From assembly GCF_001310955.1 (NCBI RefSeq), contig NZ_BAZX01000029.1, positions 1 through 56,009 on the forward strand: DNA of 56,009 nt. The letters run 5' to 3'. The DNA comes from Marinifilum fragile JCM 15579. Lineage in GTDB: Bacteria; Bacteroidota; Bacteroidia; Bacteroidales; Marinifilaceae. Every line of letters starts with the position of its first letter. The first letter of the stretch is position 1. The position numbers and the translations under genes are program-made. Below are positions 47,761 through 56,009 of the stretch, in pieces. The notes beneath the pieces were generated by a model, which did not search any database, was not told the DNA's origin, and saw only the letters and a program-made list of their open reading frames with translations.

Positions 47761-48996
47761 TTAATTCTTTTTGATCATATTTACTGAAAACCACCCGAGT
47801 AATGTGATTATTACGATCATGATCACCCACAGCCATATCTTATTTTTGAAAAGAGGCTCTGCCCCTTGCATTTCCTTTTTCTCTATTGTCATTTCCTCAC
47901 CCAATTCTAATGTTATTAGTGTCTCAGGAATATTGTTGGTAAATCGCTTAATATCGTAATTCGGACTTGCCGCACTTTTATTTCCGTAGGTCAGGAAATA
48001 GCTCGCCGGGATTGTAAAACGAGCAACCAATTCATGAATGTATCCTTTCACTTCGATTGTATCGATCATTAAAGCTTGATTGTCGCGATTGTCAATAAAA
48101 ATTTTTAGTTTTTGAACCGTTTTGCTGTTGAAGTTAAACTCGTTTTTCTCTAAGGAATTTAATATTCCGGAAGTCAATGTGCTGTAATTGTATTTCCATC
48201 CTTGCTCTGTTCTAAAGCTGTCTGTCAAACATTTTATTGTCACAGGTCTGTAATAGTCATAAGCATCTGCAATGCCTATGTTGATGTGACTTACACGAAC
48301 AGGCAATTGCAGCTCAATATCAACTTCAGTCTGTTTGCTTTGTTTGTTCTCTTGAGTATTGATTTTCTTGATGTTGTATTTTCTGAATTTGCCATCCGTA
48401 ATTTCGTGTTGTTCAATTCTCGCAGCACTCAGTTCAGGTTTCTCTTTACTGTGAATGAGCAGTCGGAAAAAACGATACTTTGAACTCGGTAAGGTGACTT
48501 TCGTGAATTGAAAATCAGTATGGTCATTTTTGATGGATAAAATTCTGTAATTTTCAATCAGTTTGAACCACTCCTGTTGGTCTTGACTTCCTTCCAAGTC
48601 AATTCGCCAGTCAAAGTTTTCTTGAGCGAAGTTCAGCTTGATCTGATTGATGGATTCTATGGTTGGAATCTCAAAAGTGAAATAGTAGCCCTTTTCGTTA
48701 TGAGAAGCATTGAGTGTTTTAAATGCTACCTCTTTACGGGATATTTTTTCGGTGATTTCTCGCAAGAGAAAAGGAGCTTCAATAGTATCATTACTAGCTG
48801 TCAGTCCTAAAATCCTTAGGTCTGAGAGGTCTTGTGAAGTTTTTCCGAAAATTTCATTGGGTAGAATGATCTTACTCCATGGCTCTGAAACTTCTTTTAA
48901 TTCTCGCTTGTAATTGTACTCAGCCATCTGCCCATAAGAAAATGAACATGTCGCAATGAGGAACAAAAAACATGATATTCTAATTGGGTATTTCAT
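47761..48996 (-). CDS. DUF3999 family membrane-anchored protein
   Basis: A 411-residue envelope protein with a signal peptide (ending SYGQM), a long extracytoplasmic beta-rich part (YKRELKEVSEPWSKIILPNEIFG, TFEIPTIESINQIKLNF) and one C-terminal membrane segment (about 385-405). This matches DUF3999, which is regularly paired with DUF2339. It overlaps the DUF2339 gene by 17 bases, indicating coupling. Function unknown. Confidence 0.85.
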   Translation of the reverse strand: MKYPIRISCFLFLIATCSFSYGQMAEYNYKRELKEVSEPWSKIILPNEIFGKTSQDLSDLRILGLTASNDTIEAPFLLREITEKISRKEVAFKTLNASHNEKGYYFTFEIPTIESINQIKLNFAQENFDWRIDLEGSQDQQEWFKLIENYRILSIKNDHTDFQFTKVTLPSSKYRFFRLLIHSKEKPELSAARIEQHEITDGKFRKYNIKKINTQENKQSKQTEVDIELQLPVRVSHINIGIADAYDYYRPVTIKCLTDSFRTEQGWKYNYSTLTSGILNSLEKNEFNFNSKTVQKLKIFIDNRDNQALMIDTIEVKGYIHELVARFTIPASYFLTYGNKSAASPNYDIKRFTNNIPETLITLELGEEMTIEKKEMQGAEPLFKNKIWLWVIMIVIITLLGWFSVNMIKKN

Positions 48997-51358
48997 CCGA
49001 AATAATGTGTTTGTATTTGTTGTATAAAAATGAAATTATCAGTAGCAGAACACCTAAAGACACGAATACAACGGTTTTTGCGATAGTGTCGAGATGTGAA
49101 ATATCATAGAAAAACAGCTTGACAAGTGTTACACCGAACAGTGCAATGGCTCCGATTCTCAAATGCTTTTTCTTTTTCCAGATTCCCAAAGCAATTAGGA
49201 ATAGTGAATAAACTCCCCAAAGAATGCTCAATCCGAGTTTGTACGATTGTGCTGATTCGGCGATGTCCATCCAATTGATTAACTCGCTACTGGCAATCCA
49301 CAAAATAGATGTGTGCAGCAAGAAATCAAAGGCCATCCTGAGATCTCTTTGGATAAACTCTTGTCGAAGATATTTATAGCAGGCAAAAAATGTCACAGAG
49401 ACAAATGCGAATGAAACGTATCTCATTCCAATATTGAAAATGCCCCTTTGATAATATTGCGATAAAGTTTGTTCCAAATAGCTTTCCCGTAATTCGCTTA
49501 AGACATACAGCCCCTGAATTAAGAATACAACAAGCGTTAATGTAATCAAGCCGAGATTAATAAGCCCCAATTGCTGATTTCTTAGTTTCTTGAAATTCAC
49601 GAAAGCAAGTAATGAAACGAACAGGAGGGTGTAATTGATTATCCAGATTGTTTTGAACTTGATCAAATCGTAATTCCAATAGTAATTTGCGTACTGCTGA
49701 CCGTCCTCGTTAATTGTAAGTGCGGAGTCTTTATAAAGCTGATGCCAGTAGTTTGCAATTTCTATTCGGAAAGCATAGTAAATGGTGAAAAGCAGTATTG
49801 TTGGTATTGAAAAGGAAATGATTTTTGAAAGTCCTTTATGTGATATCAATGCAGAAGTATGGTTCTTGTTGCGATTCAGTTTGTTGATGAAACCGAAAGC
49901 AGTAATAAACAATATTGAGCTTAAGAAATTGATATTGAGCAAGGGAGTTATTCTTGTTTCAGGCATTTCAGGATAATAGCTATTGTATACTGTCATCCAG
50001 TCGTGGACAATGCTGAAAAATGCCAAAAACATAAGCGGATACGACAACTTTTCGTAGACCGGAATATTTTTCATCCTGCCAATCCAAAACAACAAAGCTG
50101 CTTCGCCTGCCCATAACAATGTGACCCAGTTTCCATCTAGTTGAACAGGGATGGCAATGGTGATAAAAACCAACACCAGACCTGAAACCAGGTAGAATAG
50201 GTTTCGATCAGCAAGTTTTTGACGATAAATTGTTGCGCTTACAATAAAGTGCACAATGGCATTGCAAAGTGTAAATACACCTAATAATTGCTCTCCGATA
50301 TTGTGCTTGTCAAGAATTACATAACCAATTCCGTAAAAGATAAATGAGTTGGTAAGCAACAAGATAATATCGTCAGTTTTAAACTTTTCCTTTTGGAGCA
50401 ATTTGTAGGCAAGAAACATCAGGTAAAAGGTGACAAAAAATATAGAAAGGAATGCCAGAGCCAAACCAAAGTATTCATCGGTTCGATATTTAGATACATG
50501 CCATATTAAATACATCAACCATGTTAGCCCGAATGAGGAATAGTAGAGTGGTTTCCAGTATTTTTTGAAGGCAATGACAAGAATCCCTATATTAATAATA
50601 GCCATGTAGGCAAACAAGATAGCTACCTTTCCTGAACCTTCACTCAGCAAGAACGGAACCGCATAAGCGCCTACCAATCCAATATGAGCAATTACCTGTC
50701 TGTTGTAATTTATAGCTGCTATTACTGTGAAAGCCGTAAATACAACCATCAGTGCAAAAGCTATGCCTTGCGGAATCAAGTCATAAAAACTGTAGGCGGA
50801 ATAGGTGATGAAATACAAGATAGCCATTGCTCCACTGACAAGAACAGCACTATAATTCTCATATTTTTTCTTCAATTTTATTCCGAATCCTAAAAGCCCT
50901 AATCCTGACAAATAGCCTAAGATTATTCTTGTAAGTGGACTGATTAAATCGTGCTCGATAGAATATTTTGTACCGATTGCAACGCCAATAACAGTAATCG
51001 CAATTCCGATTTTGTTGATTAAATTTTCACCGATGAATTTTTCAAGATCAGATTTCACTTTCGGTGTTTTGATAACAGGTGGAGCAGTCTGTTTTGTTGG
51101 CTCTTGCTTTTGCTGTTCCTGTTGACGATAATCAAACTTAGGCGTTACCTTTTCCTTTTTGAATTCAAGGTTTGTGTCGGTTACAGGTACGTCCTGTTCC
51201 ATTTTTTCTTTTTCAACAGTCTGCCCTTTATCGGTGGTTTTAAGCTTGTCAATCTCATTTCTCAGATGATTGATTTCTCTGGAAAAGTCATCTTGTCTTT
51301 TCAAAATAGAGTCCAGCTTGTCAAGGAGCTGATTTATTTTGTCTTGATTGTCAGTCAT
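48980..51358 (-). CDS. DUF2339 polytopic membrane protein
   Basis: A 792-residue inner-membrane protein. Residues 1-60 form a coiled coil (KINQLLDKLDSILKRQDDF), followed by a charged linker and then some 20 or more membrane segments. FIGENLINKIGIAITVIGVAIGTKY is the characteristic DUF2339 start of the membrane region, and YDISHLDTIAKTVVFVSLGVLLLI its end. Function unknown. It forms a two-gene unit with DUF3999. Confidence 0.88.
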   Translation of the reverse strand: MTDNQDKINQLLDKLDSILKRQDDFSREINHLRNEIDKLKTTDKGQTVEKEKMEQDVPVTDTNLEFKKEKVTPKFDYRQQEQQKQEPTKQTAPPVIKTPKVKSDLEKFIGENLINKIGIAITVIGVAIGTKYSIEHDLISPLTRIILGYLSGLGLLGFGIKLKKKYENYSAVLVSGAMAILYFITYSAYSFYDLIPQGIAFALMVVFTAFTVIAAINYNRQVIAHIGLVGAYAVPFLLSEGSGKVAILFAYMAIINIGILVIAFKKYWKPLYYSSFGLTWLMYLIWHVSKYRTDEYFGLALAFLSIFFVTFYLMFLAYKLLQKEKFKTDDIILLLTNSFIFYGIGYVILDKHNIGEQLLGVFTLCNAIVHFIVSATIYRQKLADRNLFYLVSGLVLVFITIAIPVQLDGNWVTLLWAGEAALLFWIGRMKNIPVYEKLSYPLMFLAFFSIVHDWMTVYNSYYPEMPETRITPLLNINFLSSILFITAFGFINKLNRNKNHTSALISHKGLSKIISFSIPTILLFTIYYAFRIEIANYWHQLYKDSALTINEDGQQYANYYWNYDLIKFKTIWIINYTLLFVSLLAFVNFKKLRNQQLGLINLGLITLTLVVFLIQGLYVLSELRESYLEQTLSQYYQRGIFNIGMRYVSFAFVSVTFFACYKYLRQEFIQRDLRMAFDFLLHTSILWIASSELINWMDIAESAQSYKLGLSILWGVYSLFLIALGIWKKKKHLRIGAIALFGVTLVKLFFYDISHLDTIAKTVVFVSLGVLLLIISFLYNKYKHIISDEIPN

Positions 51359-51378
51359 ATTGTTTTTTCAATGTGGAA

Positions 51379-51448
51379 ACGCATGTATAAACGCAATGTA
51401 GCATATATTTCTCTTCTATCGCTTATTGCACAATGTATCCCATTTTTA
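51379..51448. repeat. 70-base dispersed repeat, copy 1
   Basis: Shares with 52806-52872 the order AACGC/AACGT..GTATAAACGCAAT, ATTTCTCTT and TATCGCTTATTGCACAAT, with few differences. The following bases (AATGGAACAAGATAAAAT) also resemble 53015-53035. Confidence 0.65.
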
Positions 51449-51529
51449 CTAATGGAACAAGATAAAATCGCATACCATCTGAGGCTTAAATCCCTATGCT
51501 GTATGACTTACAGTTGTAGTTCGTTTATT

Positions 51530-51997
51530 TTACTTTTTTCCGTTACCCTTTCCTTTGCCTTTGCTTTTTCCCTTGCCATTGCCTTTATGCTTAGCCTTAT
51601 TCTTTTTAGAGCTCGCATTATTTTTCAACTGATGAAATTCAGGAGATCCTGGTTTTATCCCAGCTTCCTTAGCTATATATCCCCAACCTTTACTCTTATT
51701 TCTTTCATAAATGGTAATCACTCTATCAATTGGCGTTTTGGATAATTTAGATATCTCTAAGGCCAAATAAATCTCACCTGGAGCCATATTCACGCTCCCT
51801 TTCATAAATTCAATTTTCTTTTCTGAAATATCATAGGAGACAAGCAATTTTCCTTTAAAGGCTCCAAAATCAACTGATGCATTCGCATTAATGGTGTTTA
51901 AATCTGTATCAAATTGAACATTTCCAGTATTGAATGAAATTTGAGCCGAAGCTGAAAATACAATAAATGGCAGAAGAATTAATAATAATTTTTTCAT
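51530..51997 (-). CDS. Secreted protein with Gly/Lys-rich tail
   Basis: From ATG 51997 a 155-residue exported protein with a signal peptide (MKKLLLILLPFIVFSASA). Residues 20-115 include LSKTPIDRVITIYERNKSKGWGYIAKEAGIKPG. The last 20 or so residues are almost only Gly and Lys (GKGKSKGKGKGNGKK), strongly basic. I do not recognise a family. A longer frame to 52030 would spoil the signal peptide. Confidence 0.7.
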   Translation of the reverse strand: MKKLLLILLPFIVFSASAQISFNTGNVQFDTDLNTINANASVDFGAFKGKLLVSYDISEKKIEFMKGSVNMAPGEIYLALEISKLSKTPIDRVITIYERNKSKGWGYIAKEAGIKPGSPEFHQLKNNASSKKNKAKHKGNGKGKSKGKGKGNGKK

Positions 51998-52225
51998 GTA
52001 ATAATTGTAAATTTTTTTGTTGAATTTCAAATGTTTCTAGTTTATTTAAATAAGTGTCAACTATGTGTCTTGACTGTACCCAAATGAGCTACAACGGTGT
52101 TGCTAAAATTTGAGGGCTCCCGATAATTATGGGGATTAAAACCTCCACTTAATCAAAGCGGATACTGTTTAAAGTTGTGTTTTATTATCAAGTTGTGCTT
52201 CACTTCCATTAAATTTTAACTTTTG

Positions 52226-52753
52226 TTAGAGGTATGTGCACTTTCTAATATAATATTGATTAATTCTTTTTTGAATCCACCAAATTCCAAATGGTAAATA
52301 GAAAATTAAAAGCATTTCAACAATAATGTCTGACGTTCTTACATTTTCTTGGAATTGAATTGTCTTTAAGGTTTTTGCAACTCCATAGATTAGATAAATA
52401 AAAGTGAATAAAAATGCAGGCATCAATATTGCCGATAGAACAGTTAATTCACTAAAGTAAGTTTGTAATTGTAAAAAGACAATTACATAAAGTATGACAA
52501 CAACAATCAATCTATTTACCCATTTTAAATGTGATTCGCTAAGTATTTTTTTTGGCTTATTAAAGTGGTTTATAACACTGTAATTCCAGCACATATAGAC
52601 GACATAATAAATTAGGAGTGACATACCTCTAAGTATATCTAATTCATATTCTCCTAGGTCAAATAGCTTAAATATTGTAAGGGTTAAAATTAAGGGCAAG
52701 ACAATCATCAAGGCAAAAATTTGCCAATGTTTCATGGTTAAAAGTATTTTCAT
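52226..52753 (-). CDS. Small polytopic membrane protein, function unknown
   Basis: From ATG 52753 about 175 residues with five membrane segments (FALMIVLPLILTLTIF, MSLLIYYVVYMCW, LIVVVILYVIVFLQL, LSAILMPAFLFTFIYLIYGV, MLLIFYLPFGIWWI). Termini are basic. The longer frame to 52864 starts inside a dispersed repeat and is not preferred. No family recognised. Confidence 0.65.
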   Translation of the reverse strand: MKILLTMKHWQIFALMIVLPLILTLTIFKLFDLGEYELDILRGMSLLIYYVVYMCWNYSVINHFNKPKKILSESHLKWVNRLIVVVILYVIVFLQLQTYFSELTVLSAILMPAFLFTFIYLIYGVAKTLKTIQFQENVRTSDIIVEMLLIFYLPFGIWWIQKRINQYYIRKCTYL

Positions 52754-52805
52754 GTTTTTATAAAGTTTTTTCTGTATGTGTTTCACGTTTTGCGTATGAT
52801 TACCT

Positions 52806-52872
52806 CTAAACGTAAGTATAAACGCAATATTGCATTTATTTCTCTTGTATCGCTTATTGCACAATACATAGC
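52806..52872. repeat. 70-base dispersed repeat, copy 2
   Basis: Second copy of the unit at 51379-51448. Its end overlaps an inverted repeat ATTGCACAATA (52856-52866) / TATTGTGCAAT (52884-52894) with a 17-base loop. Confidence 0.65.
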
Positions 52873-52901
52873 ATATGGGAATATATTGTGCAATTATAGT
52901 T

Positions 52902-53040
52902 TGTGAATGTACAAAACAATAATTCCATTACAAAAGTATCATATTATTATTTAAGCTTGGGTGATGTGAGGGACTCGCTTTCGTACGATTCCTTTTGTAT
53001 GGTTAAATTTTTCCAATGGAACAGGATAAAATCTCTTCAG
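52902..53040. repeat. Dispersed repeat copy with degenerate REP core
   Basis: Diverged copy of 45811-45935 in the same orientation. The core 52975-53002 (CTCGCTTTCGTACGATTCC...) is a degraded form of the palindromic element seen next to the transposase. Confidence 0.6.
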
Positions 53041-53049
53041 CTGGGAAAG

Positions 53050-53643
53050 TTAACTTTCACTAACCACTATGGTCTCAATAATTATCCATTTTTGATTTAT
53101 TTTTCTCATTAATACCAATTCACCCCAACCACATAAAAATCCACAATGAGTCCAATATTCAACAATTGCATGCGATCCATTTTGTGAGAATACTGGCTTG
53201 TAAAAATAACAGATACCACTTTTGTTGTAATTTTTTTCTACGTAATACAATATTGGAGATTGGAATGGATCAATTCCCTTTTTAAGGCAGGTATCGACAT
53301 TAAACTCTAGATTGTTGTATTTAAGCAATGAATCCTGTTCAACAAGTTTGAAGTATTTATTGCTATTTATCAGTAGCGTGTCAATCGGTTTTTTTATGAA
53401 CTGTTCTTCACAAAAATCATATTTCTTGACAAGGTAAGGAATGTCCAGATCCGAAAAACAGACTGTTTGTGTGATCAAAGGGGAGATAACAAATGAAATG
53501 CTTGTATCTTGAAATGTAGAGCTTAAATCATTAATCAAACTTTGTTGCATTTCGTTGACCGATGCAAACTTTGTATTTTGCCCAAATGATTTAATGCTTA
53601 ACAAAAGGCTCAAGAATAGGAGTATAAGTATGATTTGCTTCAT
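53050..53643 (-). CDS. Hypothetical secreted protein
   Basis: A 197-residue exported protein (signal MKQIILILLFLSLLLSIKSFG). It has several cysteines (CFSDLD, YDFCEEQ, DTCLKKG, SGICYFY, HCGFLCGWG), possibly forming disulfides. The C-terminal GWGELVLMRKINQKWIIIE recalls the lipoprotein at 45960-46592. Function unknown. Confidence 0.6.
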   Translation of the reverse strand: MKQIILILLFLSLLLSIKSFGQNTKFASVNEMQQSLINDLSSTFQDTSISFVISPLITQTVCFSDLDIPYLVKKYDFCEEQFIKKPIDTLLINSNKYFKLVEQDSLLKYNNLEFNVDTCLKKGIDPFQSPILYYVEKNYNKSGICYFYKPVFSQNGSHAIVEYWTHCGFLCGWGELVLMRKINQKWIIIETIVVSES

Positions 53644-53707
53644 GGTTTTTGTTGCTATGGGGTAAGGATTTTTCCCTTAAGATTATGACCTATTAGTAGT
53701 AAACTCT

Positions 53708-54124
53708 TTAGATATCATCTTTTAGTACTTTATATTTATAAACCCAAGTGCAATCAGTAAATGTTAGATTCTTATTTTCTTCAACCCAATAATAATTGTT
53801 GATAGGGAAGAATTGTCCTCCGCATTTGCAATTGAGTTCTTTGTCAAAGTTCTTTGAATGGTAACAACTGTCACATAACAAAGAGTTTGATTTTCTCTTC
53901 TTAGAGTTGGATAGTAATATATTTGCCAAACTTGTTAAGAGGCCAATATTAATTGAATTATTTATTACATTATATATTCGATCTGGACTGGATATCGCTC
54001 CAATGACAAAGGAAACTAAAGAGATAACCATGCCAAATTGCAATGATTCAATTAGTCTGTCTTTTAGAGTGTTTTTCTTATGTGACTCCTCCTGCATTAT
54101 ACTGTCTTCTTTTTTAACCCACAT
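53708..54124 (-). CDS. Small membrane protein with zinc-ribbon-like tail
   Basis: A 138-residue protein with two membrane helices (about 28-45 and 58-70) and a C-terminal CDSC...CKCGG arrangement that could bind zinc. It overlaps the FloA-like fragment gene by 11 bases, so both are translated together. ATG at 54097 is an alternative start. Function unknown. Confidence 0.6.
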   Translation of the reverse strand: MWVKKEDSIMQEESHKKNTLKDRLIESLQFGMVISLVSFVIGAISSPDRIYNVINNSINIGLLTSLANILLSNSKKRKSNSLLCDSCYHSKNFDKELNCKCGGQFFPINNYYWVEENKNLTFTDCTWVYKYKVLKDDI

Positions 54125-54485
54125 GAGATAAGGTATTTAATACTGTTCGAGAAATATCTATGTTTTCTTTGTCAAATTTACATGCACTTTTGAGGTCAAT
54201 AAAAAGCCCATTTTCTAAGGCCAATTTCATGCCACGGGAAATGTTATCCAAATCATAACCATCCTTGTACATTCTGACCACTTCCAGAAAATCGATATTT
54301 ATTTTCAAAGAAATTAACTGTTCAAATATTCTATTTATTATTCCAAGTGGTACCTTTTGAAACCGTAATGAAATTAATTTGAACATTGAAATATTAGTTC
54401 CTTTGATTTTAAGTGTTACATATAGTGGAAATGGGAGATAAAAGAGAAATATTATTAGTATTGATATGATTAAAACTGTTTTCAT
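54114..54485 (-). CDS. Truncated FloA-like (UPF0365) flotillin N-terminal protein
   Basis: A 123-residue protein: one membrane helix (FLFYLPFPLYVTLKIKG), then ISMFKLISLRFQKVPLGIINRIFEQLISLKINIDFLEVVRMYKDGYDLDNISRGMKLALENGLFIDLKSACKFD, which follows FloA (LVGMRLRRVPP...ARKAGLDI...LEAHYLAGGNVDRVV...ANIDLSFERAAAID) in order. Full FloA is about 330 residues, so only the membrane/N-terminal third is present. It overlaps the zinc-ribbon protein by 11 bases. Confidence 0.65.
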   Translation of the reverse strand: MKTVLIISILIIFLFYLPFPLYVTLKIKGTNISMFKLISLRFQKVPLGIINRIFEQLISLKINIDFLEVVRMYKDGYDLDNISRGMKLALENGLFIDLKSACKFDKENIDISRTVLNTLSHVG

Positions 54486-54568
54486 TGATTTTGTGTTGTT
54501 TGAAGTTAAGTTGTCGCCTCTTTGTAGGTTTGTTATTTATAGTTCTTTCGTTCAGTTTTTCTCCACTA

Positions 54569-54595
54569 CGCTGCCGCACGAATCCTTTCGTGTGG
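54569..54595. repeat. Left inverted repeat (REP) of RAYT element
   Basis: A 27-bp sequence that is the exact reverse complement of 55264-55290. The inner 22 bases (54574-54595) themselves form a hairpin of arms CCGCACGAA / TTTCGTGTGG. It ends 2 bases from the transposase stop. Confidence 0.85.
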
Positions 54596-54597
54596 CT

Positions 54598-55152
54598 TTA
54601 CATCATAACAATTACATTTTCCAATATTCCTTTTTCGCCTCTATAATCTTTAGCACTGCTATAGATGTATTCTTCCGGATAGCTTACCAGTGCTTCGTCA
54701 ACAGGATTGTTATGGATGTAATTTATTTTTTCATCAATCACTTTGTTGCTCCACAATTCAATAGGTTTGTTATCATGCCTCCAGAATTGATAATGCTTAA
54801 CATTGCAGGACTGTGATGCTGCTAATTTAAATCTCTCAAGCAGCCACTCTTTTCTACTTTCTTTAGGATTTTCCTTTATTGCTTTAACCAGAGCATTACT
54901 GGTAAATCGCTTAAAATCTCCTAGTAAAAGTTCTGGTTTTTGTTCATTGACACTTCTGAATATTAAATGAACATGGTTTGTCATTATACACCATGCAAAA
55001 ATTTCCATTCCTTTATTTTGCTGACAATAACGCAGACTATCCAGTAAAATTTCTTTGTACTCTAGCCTAGTAAACACATCAATCCATTCAACTACTGCAA
55101 AGCTAACAAAATAAAGTCCTTCGGGATTTTTGAACTTATAATTTCTACTCAT
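54598..55152 (-). CDS. REP-associated tyrosine transposase (RAYT, Y1/IS200-like)
   Basis: A 184-residue single-strand transposase of the Y1 family. It has the HxH metal motif (NHVHL, His60 and His62), a downstream catalytic Tyr145 (INYIHNNPV), and the SAKDY end typical of RAYTs. From ATG 55152; a longer frame to 55233 is less likely. Exact 27-bp inverted palindromic repeats flank it, fitting a RAYT that mobilises REP elements. Confidence 0.9.
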   Translation of the reverse strand: MSRNYKFKNPEGLYFVSFAVVEWIDVFTRLEYKEILLDSLRYCQQNKGMEIFAWCIMTNHVHLIFRSVNEQKPELLLGDFKRFTSNALVKAIKENPKESRKEWLLERFKLAASQSCNVKHYQFWRHDNKPIELWSNKVIDEKINYIHNNPVDEALVSYPEEYIYSSAKDYRGEKGILENVIVMM

Positions 55153-55263
55153 GACATGAATTGGTTTGGTAACAATTAGAGTATTAATGTAAGATAAAAT
55201 CATGAATACAAAAAAGCCTGACATTTCTTTCAAGCTGTATTTTCTGTTTTACTTTTGTTATTA

Positions 55264-55290
55264 CCACACGAAAGGATTCGTGCGGCAGCG
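55264..55290. repeat. Right inverted repeat (REP) of RAYT element
   Basis: Exact reverse complement of 54569-54595. Together they bound a unit of about 722 bases containing only the transposase. Confidence 0.85.
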
Positions 55291-55312
55291 TGGGGCCTAA
55301 CTGCGGCATGTG

Positions 55313-55843
55313 CTATGACCTGCTTTTGGCTGCAGATTTTTTTCTCTTTTCTTGTCTTATTGCAATCAATATTGTCGAACCAAAAATCAATCCAATTATG
55401 TAGAATATCATTCCAACCTTTTTATCTGTTGATGTTCTCTTTTCTAGATTTATTATAGTTTCCTGACCGTATTGTATATTGTAAATGTGTAGATTAATAC
55501 CATCTTCTACCTTTCCCCAAGAATCAAGATACGTTATTTCAATTTGCTTATCCTTATTCTTAATTTTTTCAATAATAGAGTCATAATCTTGCCTTGAACT
55601 AAGGTACAGTCCTAATTTGTCATTCGAGTTTTCAATGAAAAATTGCAATATTGGTCTTTTGTATGTGTTTAAATTTGAGTGTACCTTTATTTCAGATATT
55701 TCGAAATCAATGAGACGCCCTGAAATAGTCTTTAAGTCTTTAGCTTCTTTTGAACCTTTGATTATCATTAAAGTTCCGTAAGTAAACCACGCAACAACAA
55801 CAAATGATATGTAAATTATTTTGGTCTTAAATGAGTTTCCCAT
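55313..55843 (-). CDS. Small membrane protein (DUF3592-like topology)
   Basis: A 176-residue protein with one membrane helix near each end (about 8-26 and 144-161) and an extracytoplasmic middle of about 110 residues (ISGRLIDFEISEIKVHSN, YKRPILQFFIEN, GLYLSSRQDYDSI). This resembles the DUF3592 arrangement. The C-terminus is basic. Function unknown. Confidence 0.6.
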   Translation of the reverse strand: MGNSFKTKIIYISFVVVAWFTYGTLMIIKGSKEAKDLKTISGRLIDFEISEIKVHSNLNTYKRPILQFFIENSNDKLGLYLSSRQDYDSIIEKIKNKDKQIEITYLDSWGKVEDGINLHIYNIQYGQETIINLEKRTSTDKKVGMIFYIIGLIFGSTILIAIRQEKRKKSAAKSRS

Positions 55844-55872
55844 AATTATTACAGGCGTTAATTAATGCTTTT

Positions 55873-55965
55873 TAAGTTGCAGCCAACGGATGGCGGTAAG
55901 AAATCGTTGCGCACTTAAATGTGTTTCAGTATCAAGCCGCGAAGCCGTTTGTTAAATGTTGTGTC
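55873..55965. repeat. Structured repeat with AACGG / CCGTT arms
   Basis: CAACGGATGGCGG near 55880 can pair imperfectly with GCCGCGAAGCCGTTTG ending near 55950, followed by GTTAAAT. TGCAGCCAAC and a GCGCACTTxAATG-like word also occur, inverted, at 46615-46690. The layout recalls palindromic cassette-end repeats. No integrase is in the window. Confidence 0.4.
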
Positions 55966-56009
55966 GTTGCAATTTTGCACTTTCAGCGCAATGTTTTTTA
56001 CCGCGTGTG

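Noticed and set aside
51361..51745. Plus-strand hydrophobic frame at 51104-51745
   Set aside because: It reads antisense through DUF2339, a repeat and the Gly/Lys-rich protein; the Phe/Leu-rich composition is the complement of Lys codons.
52755..52864. N-terminal extension of the five-segment membrane protein
   Set aside because: The sequence lies within a dispersed repeat and looks non-natural; ATG at 52753 precedes the first membrane helix directly.

Overview
The window reads as low-GC chromosome of an anaerobic or facultative Bacteroidota, probably a marine or sediment Bacteroidales/Marinilabiliales lineage. The support is SusC/SusD and TonB receptors, S46 and DUF5117-type peptidases, a Bacteroidota-style promoter, a ferredoxin-dependent 2-oxoacid oxidoreductase and a TPP-riboswitch thiamine operon. 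No rRNA, tRNA, CRISPR array or prophage was seen.

Layout. 1-1964 (-): left-truncated CoA-disulfide-reductase/rhodanese/TusA fusion, separated by two Crp-type palindromes from a fetA(broken)-fetB exporter (2477-3893). 4343-6585: iorA-iorB behind a hairpin-rich leader. 7118-8167: Gate-domain membrane protein. 8259-10400 (-): siroheme methyltransferase, SDR-like protein and an unknown. 10536-12318: DUF885 lipoprotein and a YeaR-like cupin. 12497-18524 (-): thiamine operon thiS-thiC-thiE2-thiE-thiG-thiH-thiF under a TPP riboswitch. 18635-21698: voltage-gated K+ channel, membrane-bound AraC-type regulator and a small secreted protein. 22100-38174: a nutrient-acquisition locus of polyferredoxin, SusC, SusD, Calx-beta lipoprotein, metzincin, S46 dipeptidyl-peptidase and a small lipoprotein, then a second TonB receptor. 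38718-41945: polyamine genes (arginine decarboxylase, agmatinase, deoxyhypusine-synthase-like). 41986-45327: acidic protein, GuaA-type amidotransferase, and ATP-grasp fused to a degenerate M20 domain. 45403-56009 (-): accessory stretch of small genes, DUF3999/DUF2339, a RAYT transposase in an exact inverted repeat, and several dispersed repeats.

The metabolic theme is peptide and amino-acid use. Secreted and periplasmic peptidases with SusCD transport would feed amino acids to IorAB and to the arginine-to-putrescine route.

Two observations matter most. First, six genes (fetA, thiF, thiC, an AraC-type regulator, a TonB receptor and a DUF2200 gene) are each interrupted by what looks like the loss of exactly one base, mostly in short same-base runs. 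This points to systematic sequence error, or less likely to real decay. Second, the segment after 42.5 kb pairs a free glutamine amidotransferase with a ligase/pseudo-peptidase fusion next to polyamine genes. That is the best candidate here for an undescribed biosynthetic module.
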